Origin: Amaranthus tricolor
Lineage: Eukaryota > Streptophyta > Magnoliopsida > Caryophyllales > Amaranthaceae
Reading direction: 5' to 3'
Length of the DNA: 64,000 nt
Assembly (NCBI RefSeq): GCF_026212465.1
Contig: NC_080056.1
Span: 10,287,075 to 10,351,074, forward strand
A program made the translations under genes and the position numbers. This document shows positions 12,222-24,301 of the stretch, in pieces (position 1 is the first letter of the stretch; each line of letters starts with the position of its first letter). A model generated the notes under the pieces. That model was not told the origin of the DNA and made no database searches. It saw only the letters and a list, made by a program, of their open reading frames with translations.

Positions 12222-13204
12222 TAATGTGAAATAGACTACATTTAATAAAGTTTAATTATAACTTTATTAAGCTGATTGGGGTTATTAAATAAGCTAATTC
12301 GAGTATTAGTTTGATAATATTGACTCAAGTATTTGATTTGTTAACATTTTCAAGAAAGAGGTATATTTTATTTAATGTATAAAATTCGTATAAAGATTAC
12401 TTCGATAAAAGTGTATTTTGATTATATTTTATTAATTGATTACTATATTATCTTTATAAAAATAAATTTAAATAAAGTATTGAAAAGTAAATTCCGAAAA
12501 GCAATCCTTATTCATACTACCCATTTACTTATTTCATAAATCGTCTATTATACCCTTACAGCATGTCTTATATAAGACTTTTTTACGATGAGACGACTTT
12601 AATAGAATTTAATGGGTCAAAGCTAAAAATGAACCCATGCTTATCTCATTTAACCGACACACCCCTTCCCCATTTCTTTCTTCATGCTCATCATCTTTTA
12701 CCTTCAAACTCTCAACAATGCCTCCTTCCCTCTCCCTCACGGTTCAGTAGCAGCCCTAGCACCACCAGGCCACGCCTCCATCGTAGCCACCCGCAGACAC
12801 ACACTCCTCCTCCCCTGCAGCAGCCGCGACCCCCAAGCAGCAGCAGCAGCCATGTTTTTGTGACTGTTTCCACGGCAGCAACAGGCGTCCAGGCCCAGGA
12901 CCACCACCGGATCCCTTGGGCTGACCTGTGTCACCACACCACCATACCAACTCTTTCCTCTTCCTTCAATGGTGATTGAGGTAACCCACAAGCTATTCTA
13001 TTTAAATATTAATTGAATGTTTTAAAGTAGTTTGGTATTTGTGGATTCAATTTGGGTCTTTGATTTAAATTTAGGTATCAACTTGAATTTAATTAGAGTA
13101 TATGAGTTTAATTAGTAATTGGGTTCTTGCTAGTGTTGATTAGTATTGGTTATTTGGGTTATTTGATTTCTAGTATAAAACTTGGTATTGTGGATTTTGA
13201 AATT

Positions 13205-13755
13205 TCAGTTTTGAAACTGAACTTTCTGTTTTGGCTATTTTGGGGATGGTTTTAATTGTTTTTGGGTTCTAATGTCTGCTTGAGATTTGTAGAACTTTGA
13301 GTCGCGGTCGTGTGGGCACTTGAATCACCTTGAGATGAGTTTGTATGAGAAAGTTATGTCAAAAATACTAGTAGACTGTCATAAAAATCGACAATGAGGT
13401 TTCGTTTTGTTCTGTCCAAATTATGTTGCTGTTTTTGAAATAGTTAGAGTCGTTTTGGTGTTTTGGTGTCTTCATGAGATTTGTAGAGCTTCGAGTCGCG
13501 ATCACGTGGGCACTTGAATCGTTCCAAAATGAGTTTATATGAGAGAGTTATGTTCAAAATAGTGAAATATTAGCAGGCTGTCTTGAAAATCCATAATGAA
13601 CCTTCTGTTTTGGCTATTTTGGGATCTTTCTAATTGTTTCTGGGTTTTAGTGTCTTAATAAGAATAGTAGAGCTCTGAATAATGGTCGCGTAGCCACTTA
13701 AATCGTCTCATTTGGTTTCTGTATGAGTGAGTTATGCCTATTTTAGTAAGAGGTG
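13205..13755 (+). repeat. Three diverged tandem modules inside LTR copy A
   Basis: Three successive units of roughly 170-200 bp each carry 'tttggctattttgggg', a 'gtagagctt.gagtcgcg' word, 'gggcacttgaatc', and a 'gagagagttatg'-type word. The same series is present in reverse at about 18700-19260 in copy C, so it belongs to the LTR family rather than to this insertion alone. Confidence 0.6.
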
Positions 13756-14436
13756 TCCTAAAACCATTACGGGATTCCTAATTTGGGATCAAGAGATATG
13801 GAAATTAATTGGATAATTAAATATTTTGGATGAAGTATTAGATTCTGTTGAGACGTGTTGATTGTAGGAAGAACAATGACCTTTGTTTTTAATCAAATAC
13901 ATTCTAATAGATTAAGGTTCTTGGTGCAACCTTAAATCCTTGTGAATCTTGATATGTAAGTATGAGATGGATGGACATTGAATTTACGAAATTGGTTTAA
14001 CATGGTTGTTTATAAGAAAGTATTGGGTAATTGATATTCTTGAATCGACTGTAAGATTTTAAAGGTTAGAATGTTAGCATAACTCTTGGCTAAGATACGG
14101 TCTTAGGAGGAGATACAATAAGCTATATGATCCTAGTTTGTAGTATCGAACGCTTTGTTGTGATGTTATGCTTGTTATGCTTCAGGAGGCGACGTCATCG
14201 AGTAACCTTTCTAGTTGATAGCTGCAAATCGATCACGGCTCTTTGAAGCGTCTTGTTGGTGAGTACTAGCAATCCCTTAAAGGGTCTGATCAGACTACAT
14301 TCTTGAAAATAAACTTCTTACTAAAGCTCTTTTGATTGGAGATTGTTGAGACAATGTTGTTGTGAATGCTTATGCTGATATTATGATATGGTCAATGGAT
14401 CGGGCTTGCGAGCTGGTCATTGACGGAGTTGAGGAA

Positions 14437-15621
14437 TGTTGGCCTCTTAAGGTTTTGATGATGACTTCACTTTTAAATAAACAAACATATTTTTAGAGAT
14501 TGTTTTGTAGGTATATATCCGATTTAGTTTGAATCGTTGATGAAGCCTATGACTTGGTTCGTGGAAGATGTACGTGTCTTAATATGTCCAAGATGTTAGA
14601 TAAGTGTTATAATGTTCTAAGTAGACGTACAGTCTACTGTTCCTAAAATGAACATTTTGACTGAAGTTGAAGCTGGAGACAGTACGTTGTTCCTACGTAG
14701 CAGGTCTGGAGAATAACATCGACTGGAAAATTGCGAATTAATTATTTTCTGTTTTTAAGTTGATGTAATGGTTTGGAATTAATTTAATTGCTTAAATTAA
14801 TTAGTAAGTTAATTGGCTAAACTATTTTTAGGTTATCTAAAATTAGCCTAAAGACTTTTTCTTTTTAAGATTTAGATCTCCTATTTTTTAGGATCTTATG
14901 TTTTTAACTCCTATGCTATTTTTAGCATTAAGGAAACTGATTTTTCTTTGAGCAAATAACAGCCGGACACTTTCATAATTTCACCACCTTTTGTTTTGAG
15001 AACGTGGATGATAGTGGGAGGTGTGCCTGAGGTAACTGTTGTCTGTTCCCTGTATAAATAAGAGGAACTTTGCTCAAACCGTGTATCCATCCAAGGGTGT
15101 CCATTAAAGGGAGATCAATTTAAGAAAAATATTTTCTGTTTTAAATGCCAATTACTTTATTGTATTTTTCTCAAGTAATTATTTTAATTCTTATCCTCTT
15201 AAGAATTGGCCTTGTAAGGGTTGATGTGTGATTTGCTGTAATTAGACTTGTGGGAAGTCTAAGGGTATAAGAAAAGAGAAACATGAGAAGAGAAAGAGAA
15301 AGGAAGAATAGAGAAAGAGAATTAGGCCTAGAGTAGAGAAGCTTCAAGTGAAGCATATTTGTTTTATGTAATTGTATTTAATTGCCTAAAACATAGTGAG
15401 AATTTTGAAATCCCGGGGGGTCGTGGTTTTTCCTTCTTATTAGGCCAAGAAGGTTTCCACGTAAAATCTTTGTCTCCTTTTTATTTCTTGCTTCTTAAGC
15501 TTAAGTTTTATTTTGTTTGTTATAATTCCGCAAGTTAGAGCAAAAACGTAGTACAACTCAATACACAACAATTCACCCCCCCCCCTCTTGTTGCATTTGA
15601 TCATCTCTTCATATAACAACA
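14437..15621 (+). mobile_element. Solo Sirevirus LTR
   Basis: 1,185 bp, from TGTTGGCCTC to ...ATAACAACA, flanked by a perfect AGGAA duplication (14432-14436 and 15622-15626). Its start (TGTTGRCC..TTTTGATGATGACT) and its end region (ggtcgtggtttttcc, a C-run before cttgttg) match the Sirevirus LTR at 27995-29076 read on the minus strand, though it is diverged. The empty site is directly visible in copy C (about 18045-18062), which reads through the target without the insertion. There are no internal genes, so it is the product of LTR-LTR recombination. Confidence 0.9.
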
Positions 15622-16207
15622 AGGAACATTGTTCCCTGCTCCCTACTTGAAGCAAATTGTCATTGAGATATTGACTAGCTTCACCCGAGAGTGACATAGC
15701 CTTAGAGCTATGGATGAGCCTCTCAACTAGACTCCCTGTGCGCACATAGATCTAGGGAACTGATGTTGCTTTTAAACCTATGATTTGAATTACTGTGTTT
15801 TGTTGTTTTGGATTGTTACTTCTCATTCAGTTTAATCTGATTCCCTGCTGTTTCCATCTTTTAGTTGATTACAGATCGGAACCGGTCGGGAACGATGGGT
15901 TAACGGTGATTGAATAGCGTTCCAAGGTTGTATTTTGAGCTGAGCACGTGGGAATTTGTAGCTTTGTATTAGGTTTTTGGATAAATGTGTATTAGATTTT
16001 GTTGTGTTGATTATTTTGGACTTGTAGAGAATTGTATGATTATCTTGTGTATTAGTTAGATGTTGGTTTTGGGAGTTAGCTGAGTTAGTCACGTTGAAGA
16101 GCTTGTTACCCCTTTGCTCGAGTTTTGGAAGTGTGATTTCAGTTTCTTAGGAAACGAACCCAGTGATGACCCTGTTTACCCAGTCAACGGTAAGTCGGGT
16201 TGTTACA

Positions 16208-16900
16208 GTTGGTGGTGGTCCTGGGCCTGGACGCCTGCTGCTGCCGTGGAAACAGCCACAAAAACATGGCTGCTGCTGCTGCTTGGGAATCGCGGCTGCT
16301 GCAGGGGAGGAGGAGTGTGTGTCTGCGGGTGGCTACATGGAGGCGTGGCCTGGTGGTGCTAGGGCTGCTACTGAACCGTGAGGGAGAGGGAAGGAGGCAT
16401 TGTTGAGAGTTTGAAGGTAAAAGATGATGAGGATGAAGAAAGAAATGGAGAAGGGGTGTGTCGGTTAAATGAGATAAGCATGGGTTCATTTTTAGCTTTG
16501 ACCCTTTAAATTCTATTAAAGTCGTCTCATCGTAAAACAGTCTTATATAAGACATGCTGTAAGGGTATAATAGACGATTTATGAAATAAGTAAATGGGTA
16601 GTATGAATAAGGATTGCATTTAGGAATTTATTTTTCAATACTTTATTTAAATTTATTTTTATAAAGATAAAATAGTAATCAATTAATAAAATATAATCAA
16701 AATACACTTTTATCGAAGTACTCTTTATACGAATTTTATACATTAAATAAAATATACCTCTTTCTTGGAAATGTTAACAAATCAAATACTTGAGTCAATA
16801 TTATCAAAGTAATAATATTTTTACTCGAATTAACTTACTTAATAACCCCAATCAGCTTAATAAACTTATAATTAAACTTTATTAAATGTAGTCTATTTCA
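16208..16900 (-). repeat. Gypsy LTR copy B, truncated to its first 690 bp
   Basis: The reverse complement matches the first ~690 bp of copy A (12227-12920). It abuts the tail of copy A at 16207/16208, making a head-to-tail inverted junction. The other side (16901-16913) is the purine tract AAGTTGGGGAGAA on the minus strand, so B looks like the 3' LTR of the element whose 5' LTR is copy C. Confidence 0.75.
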
Positions 16901-17469
16901 TTCTCCCCAACTTAAAATAATTTCGTCCTTGAAATTATACATACACTTCTGATCATCCTTTGTCATAACATATAACTCAAATTTCGTGAAATGAGCACCA
17001 AATAAACTTTAGCTACTCCCCAGCTTTGATTCAAGACATACTATATCTATAAATTTTCAATCATATAAGATGAATTACATATTGGTAACACAATTAACCT
17101 CAATTGAATTACTTCAAACCTTTAAATTTGAAACTTCAACCTCGATTTACTTTACGTGAACGTTCACATGTACTTTAAATCAACCACCTTACTTCAAAAT
17201 CTTTTATACCTTTAATTACATATTTGGTCATTTCAACCTTTTTATATCCTTAGTTTGAGATATTAAATCATCAACTTACTTGTTGTTTCCCAATTATAAT
17301 TAAATTTTTTTTTTAATTAAAAACTCTTATAACTCCCGAGATACTTTGAGATGAATACCTTAAGTCATTTATTGAATCTCTTATTCATTAAAGATATCCA
17401 CAATTCATTTTTCTATCAACTTTTAATAACTCAAAACTCGATCATTGTCAACTTACTTTGAATTATAAC
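16901..17469 (-). other. Gypsy internal 3' remnant between LTR copies
   Basis: 569 bp without genes. On the minus strand it ends AAGGACGAAATTATTTTAAG then TTGGGGAGAA, which is the hallmark polypurine end of plant chromovirus-type Gypsy internal regions. The primer-site side next to copy C shows no tRNA match, so most of the internal region has been lost. Confidence 0.6.
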
Positions 17470-20388
17470 TGTAACAACCCGACTTACCGTTGACTGGGTA
17501 AACAGGGTCATCACTAGGTTCGTTTTCCAAGAAACTGAAATCACACTTCCAAAACTCAAGCAAAGGGGTCACAAGCTCTTCAACGTGACTAACTCAGCTA
17601 AATCCCAAAACCAACATCTAACTAATACACAAGATAATCATTCAATTCTCTACAAGTCCGATATAACCAGCACAGCCAAAACAAATATACATTTATCCAA
17701 AATCCTAATACAAATCTACAAATTCCTACGTGCTCAGCTCAATATACATCCTTGGAACGCTATTCAACACCGCTAACCCATCGTTCCCGACCGGTTCCGA
17801 TCTGTAATCAGACTAAAAGATGGAAACAACATAGGATCATATTAAACTGAGTGAGAAGTAACAATCCAAAACAAAAAAACACAGTAATTCATATCATGGG
17901 TTTAAAAGCAACATCAGTTCCCTAGATCTATGTGCGCACAGGGAGTCTAATTGAGAGGAACATCCATAGCTCTTAGGCTATGTCTCTCTCGGGTGAAGCT
18001 AGTCAATATCTCATTGACAATTCGCTTCAAAACAGGGAGTAGGGAACCATGTTCCTCAACTCTGTCAATGACCAGCTCGCAAGCCTGATCCATCGACCAT
18101 ATCAATCTCAGCATAATCATTCATAAACATTTATCACATTCATATAAATTTCACAAACTTTAAATAAACATTTTACAAATGGTAGCCTGGCCAGACCCCT
18201 TTTTAAGGGACTGTTACTACTCACCAACGATGTCGCTTCAAGGTAACGAATCCAGCTATCAACTAGAAGGGTTCTTCGATGATATCATCTCCTGCAGCAT
18301 AACAAGATCACAACATCACTAGAGAGCGTTCGATACTACTACACTAACATATAACTTGTTACATCTCCTCCTAAGACCGCAGCTTAACCAAGAGTTATGC
18401 TAGCATTCTAACCTTTAAAATCTTACAGTCGATTCAAGAATATCAATTACCCAATACTTTCTTATAAACAACCATGTTCCACCAATTTCGTAAATTCAAT
18501 GTCCATCCATCTCATACTTACATATCAAGATTCACAAGGATTTAAGGTTACACCAAGACTCTTAATCTATTAGAATGTATTTGATTAAACACAAAGGTCA
18601 TTGTTCTTCCTACAATCAACAAGTCTCAACAGAATCAAATACTTCATCCAAAAATATTTAATTATCCAATTAATTTCCATATCTCTTGATCCCAAGTTAG
18701 GAATCCCGTAATGGTTTTAGGACACCTCTTACTAAAAGAGGCATAACTCACTCATACGGAAACCAAATGAGACGATTTAAGTGGCTACGGGACCATTACT
18801 CAGAGCTCTACTATTCTTATCAAGACACTAAAACCCAGAAACAATTAGAACGATCCCAAAATAGCCAAAACAGAAGGTTCGTTATGGATTTCCAAGACAG
18901 CCTGCTTGTATTTCACTATTTTGAACATAACTCTCTCATATAAACTCATTTTGGAGCGATTCAAGTGTCCACGTGATCGCGACTCGAAGCTCTACAAATC
19001 TCATGAAGACACCAAAACCCCAAAACGACTCTAACTATTTCAAAAACAGCAACACAAATTCGGACAGCACAAAACGGAACCTCATTGTCGATCTTTATGA
19101 CAGTCTACTAGTATTTTGGACATAACTTCCTCATACGAACTCATCTCGGGGTGATTCAAGTGCCCACACGACCGCGACTCAAAGTTCTACAAATCTCTAG
19201 AAGACATAAGAACCCAAAAACAATCAGAACCATCCCCAAAACAGCCAAAACAGAAAGTTCAGTTTATGAACTGAAATTTCAGAATCCCAAATACTCAATT
19301 TGATAGTAAAACTTAAATAACCCAAATAACCAATTCTAATCAACACTAAAAACAACTCAATTACTAATTGAATCTATATACTCATCTTAAATTCAAGTTG
19401 ATACCCAAATTAAATCCATGACCCAAATTGAATCCACAAATACCAAACTACTTTAAAACATTCAATTAATATTTAAATAGAATAATTTGTGGATTACCTC
19501 AATCACCATTGAAGGACCTTTCAACTTTCAATCTTGAACTTCAATTCACTAATTTTTTCCAAATCATAAACTCTAACTTGATTCTTCAATAAACCAAAAA
19601 TAAAGAGGTGAAGAAGTGGTGATTGAAGTGGCGGCAAAGGTGGTGCAGCAGATTCGTTGACGGTGGAGGGAGGACAAGAACCGGCTGCTTGCTGGCGGCA
19701 CCACAGCTGGGTTCAAACGCAGCTTGTGGCTGCTGTTAGTGGGGTGAAACCCGGCTGCTGCTGCTGGTGCTGCACGAGGGGAGCAGGAGTGGCTGGAGGT
19801 GCGGTGGCTGCTCAAGGGGAGGCTCAACGTGGCTGCTAGAGACTGCGTGGGGGAGGGCTAGCTTTCCAGGGAGAAGAGGAAGAAGGAGAAAAGAGAGGGA
19901 GGGAAAAAAAAGGTCGTGCCGTTTTGTTTGTAAGGGGCACGGGGTGTGTCGGTTAGAAGGGAAAAGAATGGGTTCATTTTTAGCTATGACCCGTTAAATT
20001 CTATTAAAGTCGTCTCATCGTAAAACAGTCTTATATAAGACATGCTGTAAGGGTATAATAGACGATTTATGAAATAAGTAAATGGGTAGTATGAATTTGG
20101 ATTTCATTTAGGAATTTATTTTTCAATACTTTATTTAAATTTATTTTTATAAAGATAAGATAGTAATCAATTAATAAAATATAATTAAAATACAATTTTA
20201 TCGAAGTATTCTTTATACGAATTTTATACATTAAATAAAATATACCTCTTTCTTGAAAATGTTAACAAATGAAATACTTGAGTCAATATTATCAAAATAA
20301 TAATATTATTACTCGAATTAACTTACTTAATAACCCCAATCAGCTTAATAAACTTATAATTAAGCTTTATTAAATGTAGTCTATTACA
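17470..20388 (-). repeat. Gypsy LTR copy C, full length
   Basis: 2,919 bp. On the minus strand it starts TGTAATAGACTACATTTAAT and ends GGGTTGTTACA. It is an inverted copy of A at several kb distance and lacks the solo LTR. At 19560-19880 its GC-rich segment differs strongly from copies A and B, so LTR subtypes are mixed here. Confidence 0.8.
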
Positions 20389-21127
20389 ATAACATTTATA
20401 ACCCTAATCTTCATTTAACGCTTAAAACTTCAAATTCCATAACAAATTTATCCGAAATAACTTCAATAACCTTTAGACATTCAAATTCGTATTTTTTTTC
20501 CTAAACCATTATTCTATTATACTCACGTTTTACCATTAATAGTTTCATACAATCCCAATTTTTTTTTTTTTAACCTTTAATAACCAAACATTTCCTCACT
20601 TACAAAGTCAAACCTCTCACAATTTAAGTATTCTTTAAACTTCCAATTGATCCCTTTTTTCTTAATTCACATTTTACCATCAATAAAACCTTTATAGAGT
20701 CCCAAAGTTATCATTCATTCATTAAAAACCGTTGAATGCTTTCTCAATCATAATTTTACATTATCCTCAACACGTATAGGCCATTGAATCAAACTTACTA
20801 CAACATAACTTTAAGTTACTATTAATTGTATTAACCTTTGTATCCTTTCGAATAACTTTCCTTAATTAAAATTTCGCATCCCATAATTGAACATGTCACA
20901 AATACTTTTTCTACATTCTTTATTCCTTTATAGATTTTCAATCTTAACACACAATTAACGCATAACTTTCAATATTCCCAAAATGTTTCTTTTAAACTCT
21001 TGGCATCGAATGATTCTTGCACAACATCATCGCAGTTCTCGATAAGTTTGGTCCTCAACTCCTTTTGCCAGTTATCCGGGTATATATAATATCTTTTGGA
21101 AAACAATTTCAAGAATACTTGACTCGA

Positions 21128-21211
<84 letters not shown>

Positions 21212-21386
21212 CAAGTTGAAATTTTGAGATCTTTTAAAAACAATTTTTTAAAAAAAAAAGAAAAGGAAAAGAAGAAAAGAAGTTAAATTAAGAATATTTT
21301 ATGTCATGTGTATTTAGGATCATTCTCGCACTGATAATTCTCTTAAACTTACTCGTCTTAAAATATTAATTTTTCCGAATGTTACA
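20389..21386. other. Right end of the composite, non-coding with TA repeat
   Basis: About 1 kb with no recognised domain. It includes a TA microsatellite at 21129-21209. On the minus strand a short frame reads through the repeat to FWEY* at 20969, without known homology. The terminal TTTTTCCGAATGTTACA looks like a Gypsy LTR end and is followed directly by the TAATG duplication. Confidence 0.5.
21129..21209. repeat. (TA)n microsatellite
   Basis: About 81 bp of uninterrupted TA. The repetitive Tyr-Ile frames over it are artefacts. Confidence 0.95.
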
Positions 21387-21391
21387 TAATG

Positions 21392-22158
21392 TGGTTAGCC
21401 AAACAATAAATCAATGTGGCGTCCCTTAAATTTATTTCACTACGCTTGGAGTTGCGTAGTAAAATAAAGCATCGAGAAATGTTATAAAGCAGTTTGTGCA
21501 AGGGGGACAGTGTATTGTGACTTATCCTACCCTTCTTCTCATTAATCCCCAAAAATTTCAGCATTGTTTTCTCGTTAATCCCTGAAAATACAATCTTAGA
21601 ACCAACATAATATGTATCAAAACCTATGGCAAGAACTCCAAACCATTCGCCTAGTATCATTCAATTAAATTCAATTTTAATCTCCTTGACAACACTTGAA
21701 CAAACTCTATTTTCAATAGAAAAATGTGAAATGAACTCACGCATTAGGTTAGGGTAAATTGGGTAGCAACAAAAATTAGACATTAGGGTTTCCAAATTTT
21801 AATTTTTAAGAATGGCGTGAAGTTGGGAAAAAGGAGTAGACTCATACCAATATTTGTCAAGACCAAAACCCACTGACATTTCCTTAGCAATTTCTTCAGG
21901 ACTGTTGGGATCAACAGTCTTAGTTTCCTTCATTAGTCTGGATGAGGATCCTCCTTTGGGTGTTGTGTTTTGGCGTTTTGTACCGGCATGCATGGTTGAT
22001 GAACTAGGTGGGTCGGATTATTTTGGTTCAGATGAAGAAGATGGTGGTGCAGTGATCAACGGTGATGGGTGTACGACTTTTAATGGCTTTGGTTCAATCA
22101 CTTTTGGTGTTTTCTTGCTTGATTCCTTGGTTGACGAGTTGGCTTTGGGAGTTTTCAT
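21392..22158 (-). pseudogene. Sirevirus env-like gene, N-terminal half
   Basis: It starts with Met at 22156-22158 (MKTPKANSSTKESSKKTPK). A basic, Ser/Pro-rich leader is followed by an in-frame stop after SSSSEPK (about 22015), then a conserved block including MSVGFGLDKYWY and, at 21392-21500, SKRSEINLRDATLIYCLANH. That last block matches the conserved core of the Sirevirus env-like (putative plant transposon protein) family as I remember it. It breaks at 21392 where the composite inserted and resumes at 12221. Confidence 0.75.
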
Positions 22159-22780
22159 GGTGGGTAAAAGAGAGTGAAGAAGAAGATGTATTGAAGATGG
22201 TGAGTGAGAGTGACGGTTTGATGGGGTTAATTGATGAGTAGTGAGTAAAGTGAAGTGAGGGTTTAGTGTGATTGAGTGATGTGACGTGAGTGAGTGTAAG
22301 TGAGAGAAGTTATAAGGGTGTAAGGACGGTTATGGGGGAGTTACTCAAGGGATTTAATTTTGTTTATTTAATTATAAGGACGGTTATGTGAGCAAGGTGG
22401 ATGATGAAGAGTTAGTAGGTAACTTTCATGAGATTGGCGGTTAACAACGACATTCTGAAACAATTTAGTTTAAGTATTTTTCGTTGACCATCTTAATTAC
22501 TAAATACATGTGCTAGCCACTTTTCAAAATAAGATCAAAAATAAGAAATGAAAATGTCCTCGTGTTTTTTTTTTAATATGAGGACTATAACACATAGAAC
22601 AAACAAATGTTGCTTTGGTCTGATCAATTTAAACATCCATTCAATAAAGCAACCATAGCACATACTTTAAATAACTGCATACCGAACCTTATAATGATTA
22701 ATTTCTTAATCGGGATTTTTGTGGATGAATCAATCCTTCCAACTTTTATTTTTCTTTGAGGGGAATGCTTGTCGTAAACT
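22159..22780 (-). other. Spacer between Sirevirus pol and env-like gene
   Basis: Non-coding in this copy. A leader rich in 'gagtgag' words precedes the env-like start, possibly the leader of a spliced env-like transcript (inference). Confidence 0.4.
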
Positions 22781-23502
22781 TTAGTGGAGCTTGATCATTC
22801 TTAGTTCCAACCTCATCTTTTCATGTTGTTCCCTTGGAAGTGGTTTAGTCATGATATCTGCTATTTGCTCATCAGTATTAACATGCTTAACTGGTATATT
22901 TTTATTTTTCACATTATCCTAAAGAAAATAATGTCTGATATGAATATGTTTAACTCTAGAATGATGCGCGAGGTCTTTAGATATATATATGGCACTAGTA
23001 TTATCACAATAAATAAGAACACATTCAAACTTAATACCAAAGTCTCTTAGTTGTTGTTTGATCCAAAGCATTTGGGAACAGCAAGCTGCTACTGCCACAT
23101 ATTCTGCTTTTGCGGTAGATAATGCAACGAAGTTTTGTTTCTTAGAACACCAAGACACTAAACAAAAGCCAAGAATTGTACCATACCTCCTGAGGTGCTT
23201 TTTCTGTTTACAAGATCTCCTGCATAGTCTGCATCAATATAACCTTTCAAATCATAGACATCACTTTTTGAATAAAATAGGGACAAGTCTTCTGTTCCCT
23301 TCAAATATCTCAGAATTCTTTTCACTGCTGTATGATGTGATCCTTTGGGATTTGATTGAAATCTTGCACACAAACCAACACTAAACGCAATATCGGGTCT
23401 ACTAGCGATTAGATATAATAAAGATCTAATCATGCCTCTATACATAGTTTGATCAACATTAATACCATTCGTATCTTCATCTAATCTAGTGTTAGTAGCC
23501 AT
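22781..23502 (-). pseudogene. Sirevirus pol: RNase H end
   Basis: Two main frames. 23502-23158 has the SRPDIAFSVGLCARF motif and YIDADYAGD with the RNase H Asp. 23158-22919 has STAKAEYVAVAACCSQMLW and CDNTSAI. A third short frame carries the usual Copia end ADIMTKPLPREQ and stops at 22781-22783. At least two frameshifts separate them, so no active RNase H can be made. Confidence 0.85.
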
Positions 23503-23529
23503 CGGTGTGTGGTTTGTTTTAACAGTATT

Positions 23530-24301
23530 TTAACCATATTTCTTAAGAAGTTCTTTTATATATTTTTTTTGATGAATAAAAATTTTATTAGCCATTTGTT
23601 TAATTTGCAAACCAAGGATGAAATTTAATTCTCCCATTATACTCATTTCAAATTCAGCACTCATAAGGTTAGCAAATTCTTTACATAGCCATTCATTGGT
23701 GGCACCAAAAATAATATCATCAATATAAATTTGTACAACCAAAATATCAGAACTTCTATTTTTGAAAAACAAGGTTTTGTCAATTTACCTCTAACAAAAT
23801 CATTTTCAATCAAAAACTGTGATAATTTTGCCTAGGAGCTTGTTTTACCCCATAAAGAGCTTTATTAAGCTTATAGACATGATTAAGAAAAGAAGGATTT
23901 TCAAAGCCAGGGGGTTGTTCCATTAAGACTTCTTCATCAAGAAAACCATTGAAGAAAGCACATTTCACATCCATTTAACATACCTTAAAATTCATAAAAG
24001 CAGCAAAAGAAATTAGAATTCTGATAGCCTCTTACCTAGCTACTGGAGCAAATGTCTCTGTATAATCGATCCCTTCTTGTTGATTGTACCCTTTAACCAC
24101 GAGCCTCGCTTTATTTCTTATTATGATTCCATGTTCATCCAATTTGTTTCTAAATACCCATTTTAGTCCAATCTCCTTCTTGTGTTTTGGTTTCGGTTCT
24201 AAATGCCACACTTTATTTCTTTCAAATTCATTCAATTCATCTTGCATCGCAACAACCCATTCAGAATCTTTTAAGGCTTCTTCGTGTTTTTTGGGTTCCA
24301 A
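23530..24301 (-). pseudogene. Sirevirus pol: reverse transcriptase, broken
   Basis: 24301-24032 encodes the RT N-terminal region ([20 protein letters not shown]) and ends at a stop after FAPVAR. A further frame at about 23950-24030 holds [16 protein letters not shown] with the first catalytic Asp. 23772-23530 holds the YIDDIIFG catalytic motif and ILGLQIKQ. The YIDD form and GFLDEEV fit Sireviruses. Stops and frameshifts rule out function. Confidence 0.85.

Larger units (their letters stand above)
12227..16207 (+). repeat. Gypsy LTR copy A, interrupted by a solo LTR
   Basis: A full-length LTR of about 2.79 kb after subtracting the solo Sirevirus LTR (14437-15621) and one AGGAA. It starts TGAAATAGACTACATTTAAT and ends AAGTCGGGTTGTTACA. 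It aligns along its whole length with the reverse complement of copy C. Within it, 13285-13755 holds three diverged tandem modules, each with a version of 'gtagaactttgagtcgcggt' followed by 'gggcacttgaatc'. The GC-rich open frames at 12563-12991 are not conserved as protein in copy C and are not genes. Confidence 0.8.
12227..21386. mobile_element. Composite insertion of three Gypsy LTR copies
   Basis: 9,160 bp flanked by perfect TAATG duplications (12222-12226 and 21387-21391) inside the Sirevirus env-like gene. It contains LTR copy A (12227-16207, plus), a truncated copy B (16208-16900, minus), 569 bp of internal 3' region with a purine tract, copy C (17470-20388, minus), and about 1 kb of further non-coding sequence with a TA repeat. 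No gag or pol was found. The LTR family starts TGAAATAGAC and ends GGGTTGTTACA. The right end (CGAATGTTACA) shares only the last few bases with it, so this is not a simple LTR-internal-LTR element. It probably arose by recombination between oppositely oriented relatives (inference). Confidence 0.75.

Noticed and set aside
12563..12991. Pro/Ser-rich and Ala/Gly-rich frames on both strands (also 16114-16555 and 19573-19997)
   Set aside because: They lie in the GC-rich part of the Gypsy LTR. The reading frame is not conserved between LTR copies A, B and C.
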